Source: Sclerodactyla briareus
Taxonomy: Eukaryota; Echinodermata; Holothuroidea; Dendrochirotida; Sclerodactylidae
DNA length: 64,000 nt
Reading direction: 5' to 3'
Assembly (NCBI GenBank): GCA_026419785.1
Contig: JAODTK010002444.1
Span: 338,334 to 402,333 of the forward strand
Part shown: piece by piece, positions 34,920 to 46,711 of the stretch
How the letters are laid out: every line of letters starts with the position of its first letter
Numbering within the stretch: position 1 is the stretch's first letter
Translations under genes and position numbers: made by a program
The notes under the pieces: model-generated
Told to the model about the DNA's origin: nothing
Seen by the model: only the letters and a program-made list of their open reading frames with translations
Database searches by the model: none

Positions 34920-35251
34920 CACACTCCGCTGTACACTCCCTATGTTAGGCATAGCCTAGGCTGTTAGGAACGCATTACGACGCAAACCGACCAAAACATC
35001 CTAGAAAACTAAAGGCGACACGTTCCAAAACTGCTCCTCCGTGAAGCTGGATGAGTAGCTTTTGGTCTCCCAAATGGTTCACCAACTGTAACAACTCCCT
35101 TTGATCTAAATCTTTGAATGCCGAAACCCTCGTTGCAGACGAATGGTCTGGCAAAGAGAAGGGTAATGGCGGGTTGCCAACCCGGTACTATGTGAAGATG
35201 CCAGACACTCTGTATCATATTGAGGGGGGGGGGGGAGAGCAATAGTTGTAA
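34920..35251 (+). mobile_element. Right end (R1) of the T1 family, subterminal plus inverted repeat
   Basis: Homologous to 19958-20308 over ~330 bp in the same orientation (see R3 for shared blocks). The inverted-repeat part (35155-35251) contains 'gggttgccaacccggtacta', 'atgccagacactc', a 12-base G run and ends 'agcaatagttgtaa'. Its gagtgtc-type variant (as reverse complement) matches the left end at 7858-7970 better than the one at 14075. A pairing with 7858 would define a 27.4-kb unit, which remains unproven. Confidence 0.7.
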
Positions 35252-35572
35252 GGTGTCGTAGAGTAATGTGAACAGATTGACAACTTACTACCTATGGCTA
35301 ACTGAGCAATCAAAATTGAAAAACGAAAGGATGACCCATGTGTGAGTCCCCCCTGCTATTGGACCAGAACTCTTGCAACTTTCGGAAGTTGTGGGGGAGG
35401 GGTAACAAACCAGTGAGAATCCTTTGCATTGCAGGAAGAAGACGATTATACAGGTAAGCCCATAAAATTGAGGGGGAAGGGGGTCAGTGCCCAGAGCACG
35501 TTTCGATATATTGGTTTTAATACCTAGCAACTGTACTGAGGTTTGAGAGTCGCCCAATTATCCCTTGGACAG

Positions 35573-35765
35573 GACGTTTCTGCACCCCCTTGTCCTAATC
35601 CTGGATCTGTCTCCTGCGCCTGGATATTGTCCTGATGTCCCATGTTTCCTAGGCTCATGCAGTCACCTCATTGATATCCAGTGTAGCCTACACCACCATT
35701 TACGAGCGGACGTTATTATCCAATCCATATTCCATCACATACATAGTAGAAAATATGCAATTCAT
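35573..35765 (+). CDS. Candidate internal exon, cysteine-containing, unknown protein
   Basis: After a 'cccttggacag' acceptor (35562-35572) the frame stays open for 64 codons to a GTAAGG donor at 35766. It passes through PGYCPDVPCFLGSCSHL and a segment with RADVIIQSIFHHIHSRKY. A second, better acceptor (ctgatgtcccatgtttcctag, ending 35655) lies inside and would give a shorter exon entered with two spare bases. The alternating hydrophobic pattern and cysteines slightly recall the membrane-proximal region of integrin alpha chains. That resemblance is too weak to annotate. Confidence 0.3.
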
Positions 35766-35834
35766 GTAAGGCAGCTCAAACCTAATCAGCATCATGGATT
35801 GGCCACACTACAAATAGTCTATCCAGTAGGAAGA

Positions 35835-36630
35835 TATTCTTTAGTTGGAGGGGGGGCTGAACAGTGGTAAATGACCAGGGTGAGGGGTCTTCAGAATTTT
35901 TGCATTTCCAGGCGAGCTCAGATGCAATTTCGCGCAACATAGTAAAAGCTCGAACGCTTGCTCAATTTTGGAAATAAATGTGTATTTCCACCTGGGTCCA
36001 GTAGACAGAAATCTGAGAAAAGAGGGGTGGCCTCAGCCCTTTGGAAGGAAGAAAATACATGTAAGCTTAATGTACCAACAGCATGCAGTCAATTTACTGA
36101 CACTCTCAGGCATGGTTTTGAGGCAATACGTTGGGGGGTCTACCTTGTCACTATCTAAGTGGAGGAAATATATATCAAGGAAATATTGAAAAACTGGGCC
36201 TTTCAGATCACCACGCAGAAAAGGCTTTTCCCAGTACAAGAGGGCTTGAAGTATGTCCTGTTTGGCAACATTCATCATGTTCAACATACATACTATGAAC
36301 AATATTGAGGGGGGTGGGGGGCTCAGGAGAATTTGAAGGCTGGATCCCCATAGCTTCCCGTAGATATTCACTTATGCAAGAGATCCCACACAGCCACAGC
36401 CTCGATAAGGACACCTACCATTTGGGAGAGTAGGGGAGCCTGGGGGTACACAACTTTCGTTCGGGGAGGTCTGAACAGTGACGACTGAACTGGGGGCAGT
36501 TTTTGGAAATTTTTGCACTTTAATACCCACTCCATCTTGAAAATTAATATTTTCACCTGCTCTACTGGGAACCTGGAAAAATTGCTATTCCAGACGGCTT
36601 AGATGCAATTCCGTGCATTAGAGCACTCCT
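35835..36630 (+). repeat. Pair of related short repeats
   Basis: The stretch ending at 35945 (from a G run, through 'gaatttttgcatttcca', to 'cagatgcaatttcgcgcaa') matches 36470-36630 ('tggaaatttttgcac', 'gctattccagacggcttaga', 'tgcaattccgtgcatta'). Divergence is about 30%. Class unknown; possibly MITE ends. Confidence 0.4.
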
Positions 36631-36634
36631 ACTA

Positions 36635-39600
36635 AGGCCATGATCATTGGAGCTCAGACACATGTTCCAATATTAGATTGAAATATTGGCAACAAGTTGT
36701 GTGCCACATGTATCGCAACATTTTACCTCTTTGTTTTTGTTGCACAACATGTTTTTGCAACATGTTGACAGAATATATCATCAAAACACTTGTTCTACCA
36801 CAAACCAAGCCCCGACCGTGCTGTACTGAAGCGCACTAATTCACGCTGGTTGCCCACTTGAAAACGATGCCTGTAACCCAACAGTGCCCTCTTACCCACA
36901 GAGTTATAAAATATCTCCCTCAATTGTGATGATCCAAAATATTGCCTTGCTTCTTGATGTTGTGTATTGAACAGTCTGGATGATTTTTTAGAACCAATTA
37001 GTAGGTCAGCAATGTCTATAAAGCAATCGTGTTTGATCCAAGCCCTGCAAAATTGTGTTCACACAAGGGGGTTCGAACAACACTCGTTTTTATGTTAAAT
37101 GCTAAATGTTGTATTCAGTGTGTTAATATGAATGCTATGGAGCATACAGTATTTCCTTTAAACTAGTATAGGTGAAGCGAGGACTATCAAGACCCCCCCC
37201 CCCTCCCCTTCCCTCCCCCCCCCCTTCCACCCCCTCCCCCTCCCCCCTCCCACCCCAAATTTGTGAGGTTGAGGTTCTAGCATGTTACCCTGTGAATCAT
37301 TTCAATTTACATTTGTGCATCTATGACAACACTGGGGAACATTATGCAAATGCGGCTAATAGACTTTGCACAGTAAATGCTGCATTTTTGCACCATGATA
37401 ACAGAGAGACAAAAATATCTTAGAAATGAATTAGCCTATTCTTCGATAATTCGTTATCATCATTTTCATTCCACACTAGTTCATTTGTTACATGGTTATC
37501 AAAAGTAAATGTTTTACATCGACTGTGTGATTAATGATAAGACACTCTGATCAGTTGAAAATCGCTGGGGGTTGAGAAGTTGATGCCATAATGTCATATA
37601 TAGAAATTGCCAAAAGTCAAACCATTGTTTACAAGACCACTGGCGTTCAAATACACGGGCGTTCACATTTAACACCCTGAAAGACAGGCTCATATAACCT
37701 CTCCGGTTATTATATTAGCTCTATGATAAGAACTACAAGCTTAGTAGGCAAGCATAAAGCGATATGCTTTGTTAGGTGGCTTGGAGAATGACGGATCTAC
37801 AGAACACTGCTAACTATGTATACATGTACTCGTGTGAAGGCCTATGCCATACTGAAAATAATGTAATCATTTGGTCTAGACATGGTATCATACTGGATAG
37901 GGAAATTGTCCATTTCGTCTGATGAATTGTACAGTCTGTGCATGCAAAGTAATATGTACAGTGCATTTTGCCTCTGAGACAGCAGGCTGCACATTAGCAC
38001 AAGCAACATGTAGCACCCGGCCACACACACACCCAATCACAGAGGAGACTTACCCCCCTAGTCATCCACGTAGCCCATGGTATGCAAAGCCCTCAACGCA
38101 TCCGAGGCGGGCCTGTAGTCTCACAACGTCAGGTTATGCCAGAGTCATAACACAGGCTCCTACATAGCACGATCCCCTCCGATGACACAACAGACTCTTA
38201 CTTCCTCGCCGAGTCTTAATACGTCGTTAATGTGATACTGGGGCTCCGATTACCGTCGAGCATTACACTTGTATGTGTCCCGTTCAGGATCGTTACGAGA
38301 ACCTGGAATAACCTTATTTGTCGTCAGGGTGCAGCTGGACGAGAATGCATTGTTTACTTTCGGAGGCGCCGAAACGAAAACGTTCTCAACCCCTCGCCTA
38401 GTTGGGAGGAGGGTGTCCGCAACCCACATGGCTCATTAGAAAATTGAAACATAGGCTCATCCGCGGGTGAAAAAAATATGCCGCCTATATACCTATGCGT
38501 TGAAAATAATGCCAGGATCAGGACGTAAATCCCTCAATGATCAGCTCGACTCATCACCGCAAATAAATCGAATGTTTAAATTGTTAAGTACAGGGCAAAA
38601 ATTTTTCCCCCGTTCCTGCATATAGAGACTCCTATAAACTGACATACAGAACAATCAAACTATAAATCAGCGGTTTCTTCTTCCTTCTTTATTAAATGCT
38701 TTTTTGGAAGATTGCTGAACTGCATGAGGGGTGGCTAATGTGGTCGCACATAAAATTCCCCTGAAACATACAATGCCCTTTATGACCTAGGGGAGAGTAC
38801 GTAACGTAACATTACGGATGCTAAGAAAGCCTCGGGTAACGGTGTGACACTTGCGATTTGATTAACGGTGATAAGGTCATGTAGAAAATTCCCTGCCAGC
38901 TGTAAGTGGCAGCCATATCCAACTGATATCAGCATATTGCGGGGAAAAGCCTTCCTGCATGTGGAATTAGGCTGCGCCGGGTAGATTAGACTGCACTTTT
39001 ATGGATGAAACCTCCCCCCCGGGCCGACACAGCCCTGCAGCTTGTCTTGGCAATTATATAATAAAACCCTGTGGCTGGTTTGGGGCTTGCAGGTCAATAC
39101 CCACAGTCTAATCATCCTTCCCTATAAAAGGCCCAAAAAAGAGACAAAGTACCCCCCCTTTAGACAGAGAAATCCTTCCAGACCCGGAATTAGTTTGACC
39201 TAGTTGTTGGCATTAGCCAGGTCACTCAGCCAAAAAGCTAGAAGTTGGGACTTCCCACGCGTGCACTGCGCGGAACTTACAGTATGTGTAATTTTCTTGT
39301 ATACTCTTCCATTTTCTTCTACCGTTTGCAACAGTATTTTAAAAATTGACAATTACATGTTTCTCTTTCACCATCCCGAAGAGATGAACTGAACATAGTT
39401 CGTGGTGACAAATGTGCGGGGAGTTACCATGCCTTAGTTTCTCACAGATCTCTTTTGGGAGCTATGTACACATACGTACTATAACTCCAGCTTTCTAATT
39501 GCTCATTCCATCACAATACTCCCCAGCAATAGTTTTGACAGAGCACGTTCACATAGGCACCCACTATCTCCAAACTCACTTGAACAAAGCCGCGAGCTCA

Positions 39601-42160
39601 GGAAAAATGATATGAATGAAAAATCATACGAAAGAATAGACGTATGTGTGCTATGTGTAGGTTTGAACTTGGGACACTGTGCCGCGGCACACATAAAGGT
39701 TTCAATTCTGAGAAATGAGCATGATGTTTCATAGGGAACCATGCTTCGATTCATGGGATCAAACTCATTACCCGCGTTTATCAATGTTTCACCAGACACT
39801 CTTGCGGACAGAGGAATCATGAATGAAGCACTCGTACCCCATGGGTTTAAATTTCTCTGTCGAAAGGGGTAATTAAAAGTACATGTCAAAATGACATTGG
39901 GGGAATGAAACCCCTCAGACGGAATTTCATCTGATACGAGTGAGGAATCAGGCACAATGTTTTATTGCAATATACCCCTCCTGGCCCTCCAGCATCCTTG
40001 GAGTAGGCCTAGTCTGAGGGCAGTGCACTGCCAGAACCTCCGTGGTATAAAAGTGAATGCAAAACCATTTACATTTGGAACCAGGTATTGAACAATCTAT
40101 CCCTAGGGGAACTGAAAGCTGATGAAAGAGACTCTCATTATTCATTGATATGTCACTCTTACAGTGTGCAGAGACCAACTTAAGCAGCCTTCACAAGGTG
40201 CCCTCTTTCTCTATTGGTTGCTCAGTAATTCCTTACAAAGAAGAGGCATGCCTTTTTTGTTACACTCTGGGTGAATAATGGACACAGTGCCATTAAGTTG
40301 GTTAACGTTGAGAATCGTCCGCGTACATCAGAACTCATCTTATATTTGAAATATGCGAGTATTACAGTATCGATCTCGAATTCACTTTGAACAAATTTCA
40401 TCAGGAAGGAGAGATTGAATGAAAAATTGACATTATAACCGCCCATTCATCATTTGAACTGTGTCCAATTTGGTTGGAATTTCATTGGTAGCAACTGGCG
40501 GGCGGGGATGTGCTATTGATGATGATATTTCTGGTTGGACTGAAATAATCACTAGAATCTGCATGTCAGGGCTTTATTTTCACTGGCAGGACGTTGAAGA
40601 CTTGGCAAAGTCTGGAATGGTTTACGCGTTCCGGCTTTAACCCCAATTCTATCTAGAACCAAGTGAAGCTGGCAGGAAAAGGCCACATTATTCTGAGGAG
40701 CTGGTGGACTGGAGGGAATCTATTTGTACAAATTACTGAGGGATGTTAAGGGCATTTCAGAGTCAGGATAATAATACAAAAAGAACACAGCTATGGTCAT
40801 TTCCCAATAACTGAGAAAAACAACACCATCCACCCTCTACCTATGAGAATGGAAAAATATCTACTAGGATGGACAAGGGGGAGCAATAATAGTTATTTTG
40901 ATTATATAATACTTGAAATGATGGTCTAATAACCGCGGCAGAAAGTGAACAATCTGTACCTTTTTTGATAGAAAAATGGCAGGTTCAGGAACTAAATTCT
41001 CTAACATTCCACTACCTCTTCCTAACATTTTATGTGAACTCGTAACCAACAGACAGAAAAATCAACTCTAAATCAGAGTCAATGTTCATACTTGACTATT
41101 ATATTTTCCAAATGAACTAGATTAAATTGGTGATCCTATTTCTCTGTAACATTGACAAGAGCATTTTGGCGTATTTGGCTCAGAATGTGACCAATGTAGG
41201 GGTTATACAATGTGGGGGTTTGTATCTGGGGAGCAATGACAAAGGTTGTCAGGTTGTGATCCGGGTGGTTGATGCCTACCAGGAAGAATCCCCACCTTCA
41301 GCAAGAGATAAAAAAAAGCATAAAAACTGACTGAGAAGACCTAAATATCTTGAGAGAGTAAAAGAATAGGATCATGCTATAGAAATATTCGTCCCCCCCA
41401 TTCTCTCATGTACGGCTTATCCCAGCCACAAGTCACACAGAAAATGCAGCACACATTTTTACATGTTTTGGATAAGAAACCAGTTCCCCCCTCCCCGATC
41501 CACCAGTGTGTATGGACGGCCCAGCTGCATAACAAGGGGGGGGAGGGTGGGAGTACCCACACCCCTCCCCCTCTGATTAGTCATACCAACAACCTGTTTT
41601 TTCCAGGGAATTCTGAGATATTGTCTTATGGGGGAAAATTTTAGAGGTTGTACATCCAACCACCCGACCTACATCAAACCCCCCCCCCCACCCGCTCCTC
41701 TTCCACCTGGCGGCAAAAATGTGATGTTGTAATGTGTATAGGATGGCTGTATTAGTCGGAGAAATTGCACAGCATTTGTGAGTGAGGTGCTGCACAAATT
41801 GAGAGACAAATGTAGATAAATTGGAGGGGCTAATATAATAGCGGGAGGAAAGCTGAATGCGACATAGTCCAAACCCATGACCTTCATACAACTTTTGTTA
41901 TAGAAGTAGGCACTTTGAAAGTTTGTGCATGTAATGCCAAAAGATCAAGAAGTTCTTATTAAGCAAATTAATGAATGAATGTCAGAGGTTATTATTGTAT
42001 GTACCCGGCAAAATATTTCTTTTTTTCCTATCAATAAATTTAAACACTAATTCGACCTTTACAAAATGTAAGTTGGTATAGTTGATATTACTTTGGAAGA
42101 GAAGACCACAAAATTCTACAGAATGTTGAATATTATCACAATGACACAATGGTATACCAT
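36635..42160. other. Unassigned; possible cis-regulatory pair near 38.98 and 39.10 kb
   Basis: No confident gene in 5.5 kb. Plus-strand frames after a C-rich tract at 37190-37260 and at 41127-41330 look partly protein-like but lack paired splice signals. A 150-codon minus-strand frame (39955-39503) has no domain. A TATA-like 'ccctataaaaggcc' sits at 39120. G- and C-rich runs occur at 41530-41550 and 41680-41695. Confidence 0.35.
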
Positions 42161-42164
42161 ATTA

Positions 42165-42370
42165 TTGGTTGTTCAAACTGTGCTGCCATGAGTTATTGTG
42201 CAATAGGGATTCTCCCCAAGTCCCCTAATTTCTCTGCATAATGGACCAAACGTTTTAAAGTCAATAACTCCACTTAGGAACATTTTATTGAATGGGGTTT
42301 GGATATATAATTTCCCATTCCCCATGATATATCCTACATTTGTATCCAAGGCTGCCGTTATACTATAATG
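42165..42370 (+). repeat. Dispersed repeat family A, copy 3
   Basis: Matches 285-460 and 6820-7020: 'gttgttcaaactgtgctgcc', 'gttattgtgcaatagggatt', 'cctaatttctctgcataatg', 'gaccaaacgtttt', 'aggaacattttattgaatgg' and 'catttgtatccaaggc' in the same order and orientation. It has no inverted ends. Confidence 0.6.
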
Positions 42371-42589
42371 GAAGGAGGAAGAGAGTGCGCAGGTACTGGT
42401 AAAATGGAAAATTAATTCCGCACAAGAAATCAGCCCGTGATCATGTGATGTAAGTGCACCATGAGAAATGTAGCAGATACCCACAACCAATCGCTAACAG
42501 GAGAAAGAAAAAACTTGCAAAGGGGGTGAATGAATGGAATGGATGGATTCCCTCTAAACCACAATTTTCCTTTCCCCACCTGCATAGAG

Positions 42590-42697
42590 CTTGCTTTGGG
42601 TGCTGGGTTTGGGTCGTAGGGCTCCTTCTGCTGCCCCCAATCACGGCCGGAGGACTCTGCAATCCAACGGGAACAAGATTTATGATCAGGGTCAGAG
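42590..42697 (+). CDS. Candidate exon encoding a hydrophobic (signal or membrane) segment
   Basis: A pyrimidine-rich acceptor region ('ttcctttccccacctgcatagag', 42567-42589) and a consensus GTAAGT donor (42698) bound 108 bases. Entered with two spare bases, the frame reads CFGCWVWVVGLLLLPPITAG followed by GLCNPTGTRFMIRVR and leaves in phase 1. The first part is a credible hydrophobic core of a signal peptide or membrane helix. Using the first AG (42587) instead gives another open frame in phase 2 with a hydrophilic peptide, so frame choice is uncertain. The phase-1/phase-1 pattern matches other candidates in this window. Confidence 0.4.
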
Positions 42698-42699
42698 GT

Positions 42700-43995
42700 A
42701 AGTCCATACTCAAGGGCTACTGACCATTGAGAATCATGGAAACATGGCCTTCCTTAGAGGTCCCCAAATAGCCACAGGGTAGAGTTAACAGTAGCTGTAG
42801 AGTGCTTTCTTAAAGGCACAGCTAGGGGAAGATGAGACCTGAGAGTAGTTACCAGTTTATTCTAATAGAGGCACACTGCGCTGATGCAGACAAGGCCTAT
42901 AAGAAATAACCCAATCATAAGGGTCGAGCTCAAATGCCCATCTCGCTCTTTTGCCAGTTCTATCACCATCCACTGGTATCTTCCTCAAATCCCGCTAAGG
43001 GTTTATGATCAGTATAACTATAGTGAATGAATTAAATGAATAAATATGCCGGAATTCCCCCCCTACTGCCCACACGATTGCATACAATTCACGATCATAT
43101 ACAGACCATTTCTTCTAGGGGTTAGTTAGAGTGTGACTCGCAACCGCAATCACTATGCTCTTCGTCATCCCGCAACTGAGCCAAAAAACTGCCCAACTAA
43201 TTGAAAGATAACGCTATCGGGTAATAATATAAAATCGTTCCAAAATCAGGAAAAGCCATGATTGATTGGGGCAGATTACGAGACCAGTCTTAAATGAATT
43301 ATAAATACATATAATAACATATCAAACAACAACAATCGCCTAAAACAAACAAAGAATTCCTTACGAAAACGAAGGCCTAAAACTTGAAACAGCCTTCCTT
43401 ATACGATAGACCCTCGGACTCTTGTGTCAATGCTATACAGTGGGGCATACATACACTGACGTCGATGGATGCCCATCTGTGTTCTGATACTGGTTCAATG
43501 CTATTCCACAAATATTCTCATCAACCTATACATTCACTGGCTATATTCCATAGTGGCAATATACCAGCTGTTCTGTTCCATATCTAGGCCTACTTCACAC
43601 GTAACCGAAAAGAAGCTCACTCGCCCACAGTATCCTTACCGCCTCGCCTACTCTCATAAAGGAAACATTGTACTGTGAGACTTTTTTTTTCTGACAAATT
43701 ACACACTGCAGATGACTTTGTCTTTGATCTTCTGGAGGGATCCCATCTTAATTATAAGACACCCCTCTGTGCATTGAGTGGTACAGTTACGTGTCCATGC
43801 GGTCTACTGCAAACCAATTGCCGTTGAGGGAGCAATCTCTACTGCTGTGAGTATTCCCATTGTTGCCGTTGATGGGGAAAAGGTCAGAATCTCTGCATAA
43901 TAGAGCCGCCCCCCCCCCCCCCCCAGCAACCCACTCCCTGGGAATTAGATTAGTAAGTACCTGTTGTCCATGATTGGTCACTGGTAATATCTGTA
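42700..43995. other. Unassigned, intron-like
   Basis: No gene recognised. Plus-strand frames at 43384-43678 overlap in two registers. A C run lies at 43908-43924. The stretch 42940-43030 loosely resembles 7745-7855. Confidence 0.35.
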
Positions 43996-43999
43996 ATGT

Positions 44000-44900
44000 A
44001 CTCCCTAAATAAATGTTCGGGACTAAGGTAAACCGTACCAACAAGTTTCATGAAAATCTGACACTCTAAAATTCTGCCCAAAATCATGCAAATTAGACCC
44101 ATTGAATGACCTCCAGTGACCCTGAAACTAAGTTGAAAAATTCTGGTACTGAAGGTAAACCATCCCACAGGTTCATGATATCCAATGAACTACAATATTT
44201 TGCATGAACAGCAAATGAGACACATTGAATGACCTCTAGTTTACACCTCTAGTGACGCCTAATCTTTGTTAAAAGGTTTGTGACTGAAGTAGACCATATT
44301 CACCCAAGTGTCGTGAAAATCTGACAAACTGTAAAATTCTATATGATTATTGCTAATTATTAGCATATTTCAGGCTGAAAATCTAATCAGTTTTCCCCTA
44401 TGGGCCACACCAAGTCAGTCTGCATAGCACCTACAATTCATCCATAATCTTGCTTAAACAACTCAAACAACAATTAAAATGAAAAAGAGGCTAGGACCCG
44501 GGGCCATCACCTAATTAGGCGATTTCATGCCAAAATCTACTCAGATCGTGATCACCCAACCCTATACTACTACAAAATTCAATCCTCCGACGGTCCTCAC
44601 TGTTTCGGAGAACTCCTGCTAACGAGAAAGTTTTGACAAACACTCACATACGCACGAACTTGTCGAGCATTGTTCCCACACAACCAATGACAATCAGTTG
44701 GAAGCCCTAGACCGTAACGCACGTGACACACTTGCCAAAGTGATAGAGCTTAACGTCTCTTTTTCTGAACTTCATTCAGGCGGAAACAAAAAACTATATG
44801 TGACATCCACACACCTCCACGTAATTACACACACTCACTATTGAATGCAGCTCAAGACAACTGCCACAAACACTGCTCGATAATCTTAGCAAGCGTTAGA
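44000..44900 (+). repeat. Composite repeat family F, copy 2
   Basis: Three ~125-bp tandem core units (44000-44350) carry 'atgcaaattagacccattga', 'atgacctccagtgaccctga', 'gactgaagtagacc' and 'caagt.tcgtgaaaatctgac'. They are followed by the family tail: 'ctgcatagcacctacaattc', 'ataatcttgct', 'ctcctgctaacgagaaagtt', CA-rich sequence, 'cttgccaaagtgat' and 'cttcattcaggcggaaacaa'. Compare 27240-27960 and 54690-55330. Confidence 0.7.
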
Positions 44901-44904
44901 AAAT

Positions 44905-46565
44905 GCAAACAACCGTTTGCGATTCTGATGAGGGCGACAATTACAATATTACCACTGATCACTCACACTGACAGGTGAACATGCATGTAGATCAACGCAG
45001 CGAGGGAAAATGTAATTACAGACAGGGACTCAAGCGATCCTAAACTTTTTTTTTTTTTCCCCTCCGTCCCCCACGGCCTTGGGGGATGGTTCAAAATGCC
45101 GGCACTGAAGGTCACAACAGCCAGGTAGACAGTGGCGAGGACCAACATGCTGTTTATTTTGGGAGCTAATTATTGTGTACTGGAACACTGGAGGCATTAT
45201 TGGCTGCCGAGGTGGGACGTCACGTAGGCCAATGATCGCTAAATATACAGCCGAGTGTGGAAATTAATGTGGAAATTGATATTCATATCATAAATGCTAT
45301 TAACTAGCATGGGCGCACATCCCACGGAGGACGGGGAGGATATATACCAGCCCCCACTTTTTGGCGATGCTCAACCTTTTGACTTTTTCCCACAGCATTT
45401 CTGGTTCAGAGGCCTGTCATCCCCCCACACTTTTTCACATGATGTACTCCCCTGGTAACTAGGTTTAGGGAGATGTTTTCATAGTCACATCTAACAGCCA
45501 AATTCATAGCTGTAGCCGCACTTACCCCCACCTCATAGAAAAGCAAAAACCCAAGAAATGTGAATCTTTCTCTTGTTTGGCTTGTTAAAGTGAATAGGTT
45601 GCTGGTTGGAAGATGTGAAAATGGAAATATCAATAGAAAACAATATTTTGCCAGCCTTGCACACTTGCAAGCCTAAATATCGACTTCGTCACACCCAGAA
45701 GGTCAGGTAATTTGTGTATGTTTGAGCATAAGTCCCGTCACGTGCTCAATATAGCGGTCGAGTCAGTAGAGCATGGCCCTAAGGTGATTTTGACTACAAC
45801 CACCTATATAACCACTAAACCTGCACACCACAATAATTCTTTAAAGGCACGTTAAATTACATGCATAGTCCCCTCTCAGTGAATGCTGTCCTAGTTACGG
45901 AATAGATTAGGGGATAATGACGCACCAACACTGGCGGGTTATATATAGGCATTGATTTTCTTTAAAATATGGGGGACTCACATGCCTCATTTTGGGCAAG
46001 AAATCAGTCCTGATGAATCAGTTAGTGGGGGTTTTGTTTCCTCGTCCATTCGTAGTGATATTCAAATCGCATGCGTATCGCTATTTCAGTCGCCGGAAAT
46101 GCTGAGAAACAAACGGGGCAGACACATGACCATGAATGCTGGCCAGATTGGTTCATTACAAACCAAATCTCACAAAAATAATCTTTCAATAAGTTTTTCC
46201 TGACTGTTTGCTGGTTTGGGAGGGGCGGTCTTGATATCCCAAATTGCTGCAAACCCTAATACTTAACTCCTTCGGATTTGGAAATTCGATGAAATAAGCA
46301 TCCATGATATTGAAATGAATGCCATCATTCAATACCTTATCTACAAGAAAGAACTTCAGTCAAATTACAGAACTCGAATCATTTCAATTTTGGAGAAAAT
46401 GGCGATCATCTGCGCATTTCCAGAAAACCAGCCAGCTGTAACTGAAATTATTATATATATATTATTCTACTATATATTAGCTTCATTTCATCCGGACCTA
46501 TTCCACTAAACGAATTTTGACCTAATACTATCGTTGCAACAGATTTTTTTTTTCAATTTAGTTTC
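44905..46565. other. Unassigned sequence
   Basis: No confident gene. A minus-strand open stretch between a good acceptor and a GTAAGT donor at 45526-45601 is only 25 codons. A plus-strand frame at 45952-46203 is protein-like but also open on the other strand. The segment 45170-45320 contains several taatta-type sites. Confidence 0.3.
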
Positions 46566-46568
46566 CAG

Positions 46569-46709
46569 ATCAGTCATACAATAGATTGCTGCCGTATGGT
46601 AGCTTTGGTCGCTGGAAAGAGGACATAACAGAGGCTGACTCGAACTTTAAAAGAAGGGGTCTGGGGTACTATTGGCTGCTTCAAGTGGGTACTGCCATCA
46701 TGAATGCAC
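46569..46709 (+). CDS. Candidate internal exon, unknown protein
   Basis: A long T-rich tract ending 'tttcaatttagtttccag' (46551-46568) is followed by two spare bases, 46 open codons and a GTTAGT donor at 46710 in phase 1, so the exon is 141 bp with phase 1 at both ends. The peptide opens QSYNRLLPYGSFGRWKEDIT, continues with a charged part containing NFKRRGLGYYW, and ends LLQVGTAIMNA. No cysteine or sequon is present. I do not recognise the family. Length, phase and signals fit the other plus-strand candidates, but linkage to them is unproven. Confidence 0.4.
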
Positions 46710-46711
46710 GT

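Noticed and set aside
35573..35765. Integrin alpha assignment for this exon candidate
   Set aside because: Only a loose cysteine and hydrophobic pattern fits; no FG-GAP repeats or GFFKR motif were found elsewhere in the window.
39503..39955. Minus-strand 150-codon open frame
   Set aside because: A length expected several times by chance in a window this size; no domain, and no good splice or start context.
45745..45800. tRNA-like A box (gagtcagtagagc)
   Set aside because: No matching B box or acceptor stem could be found downstream.
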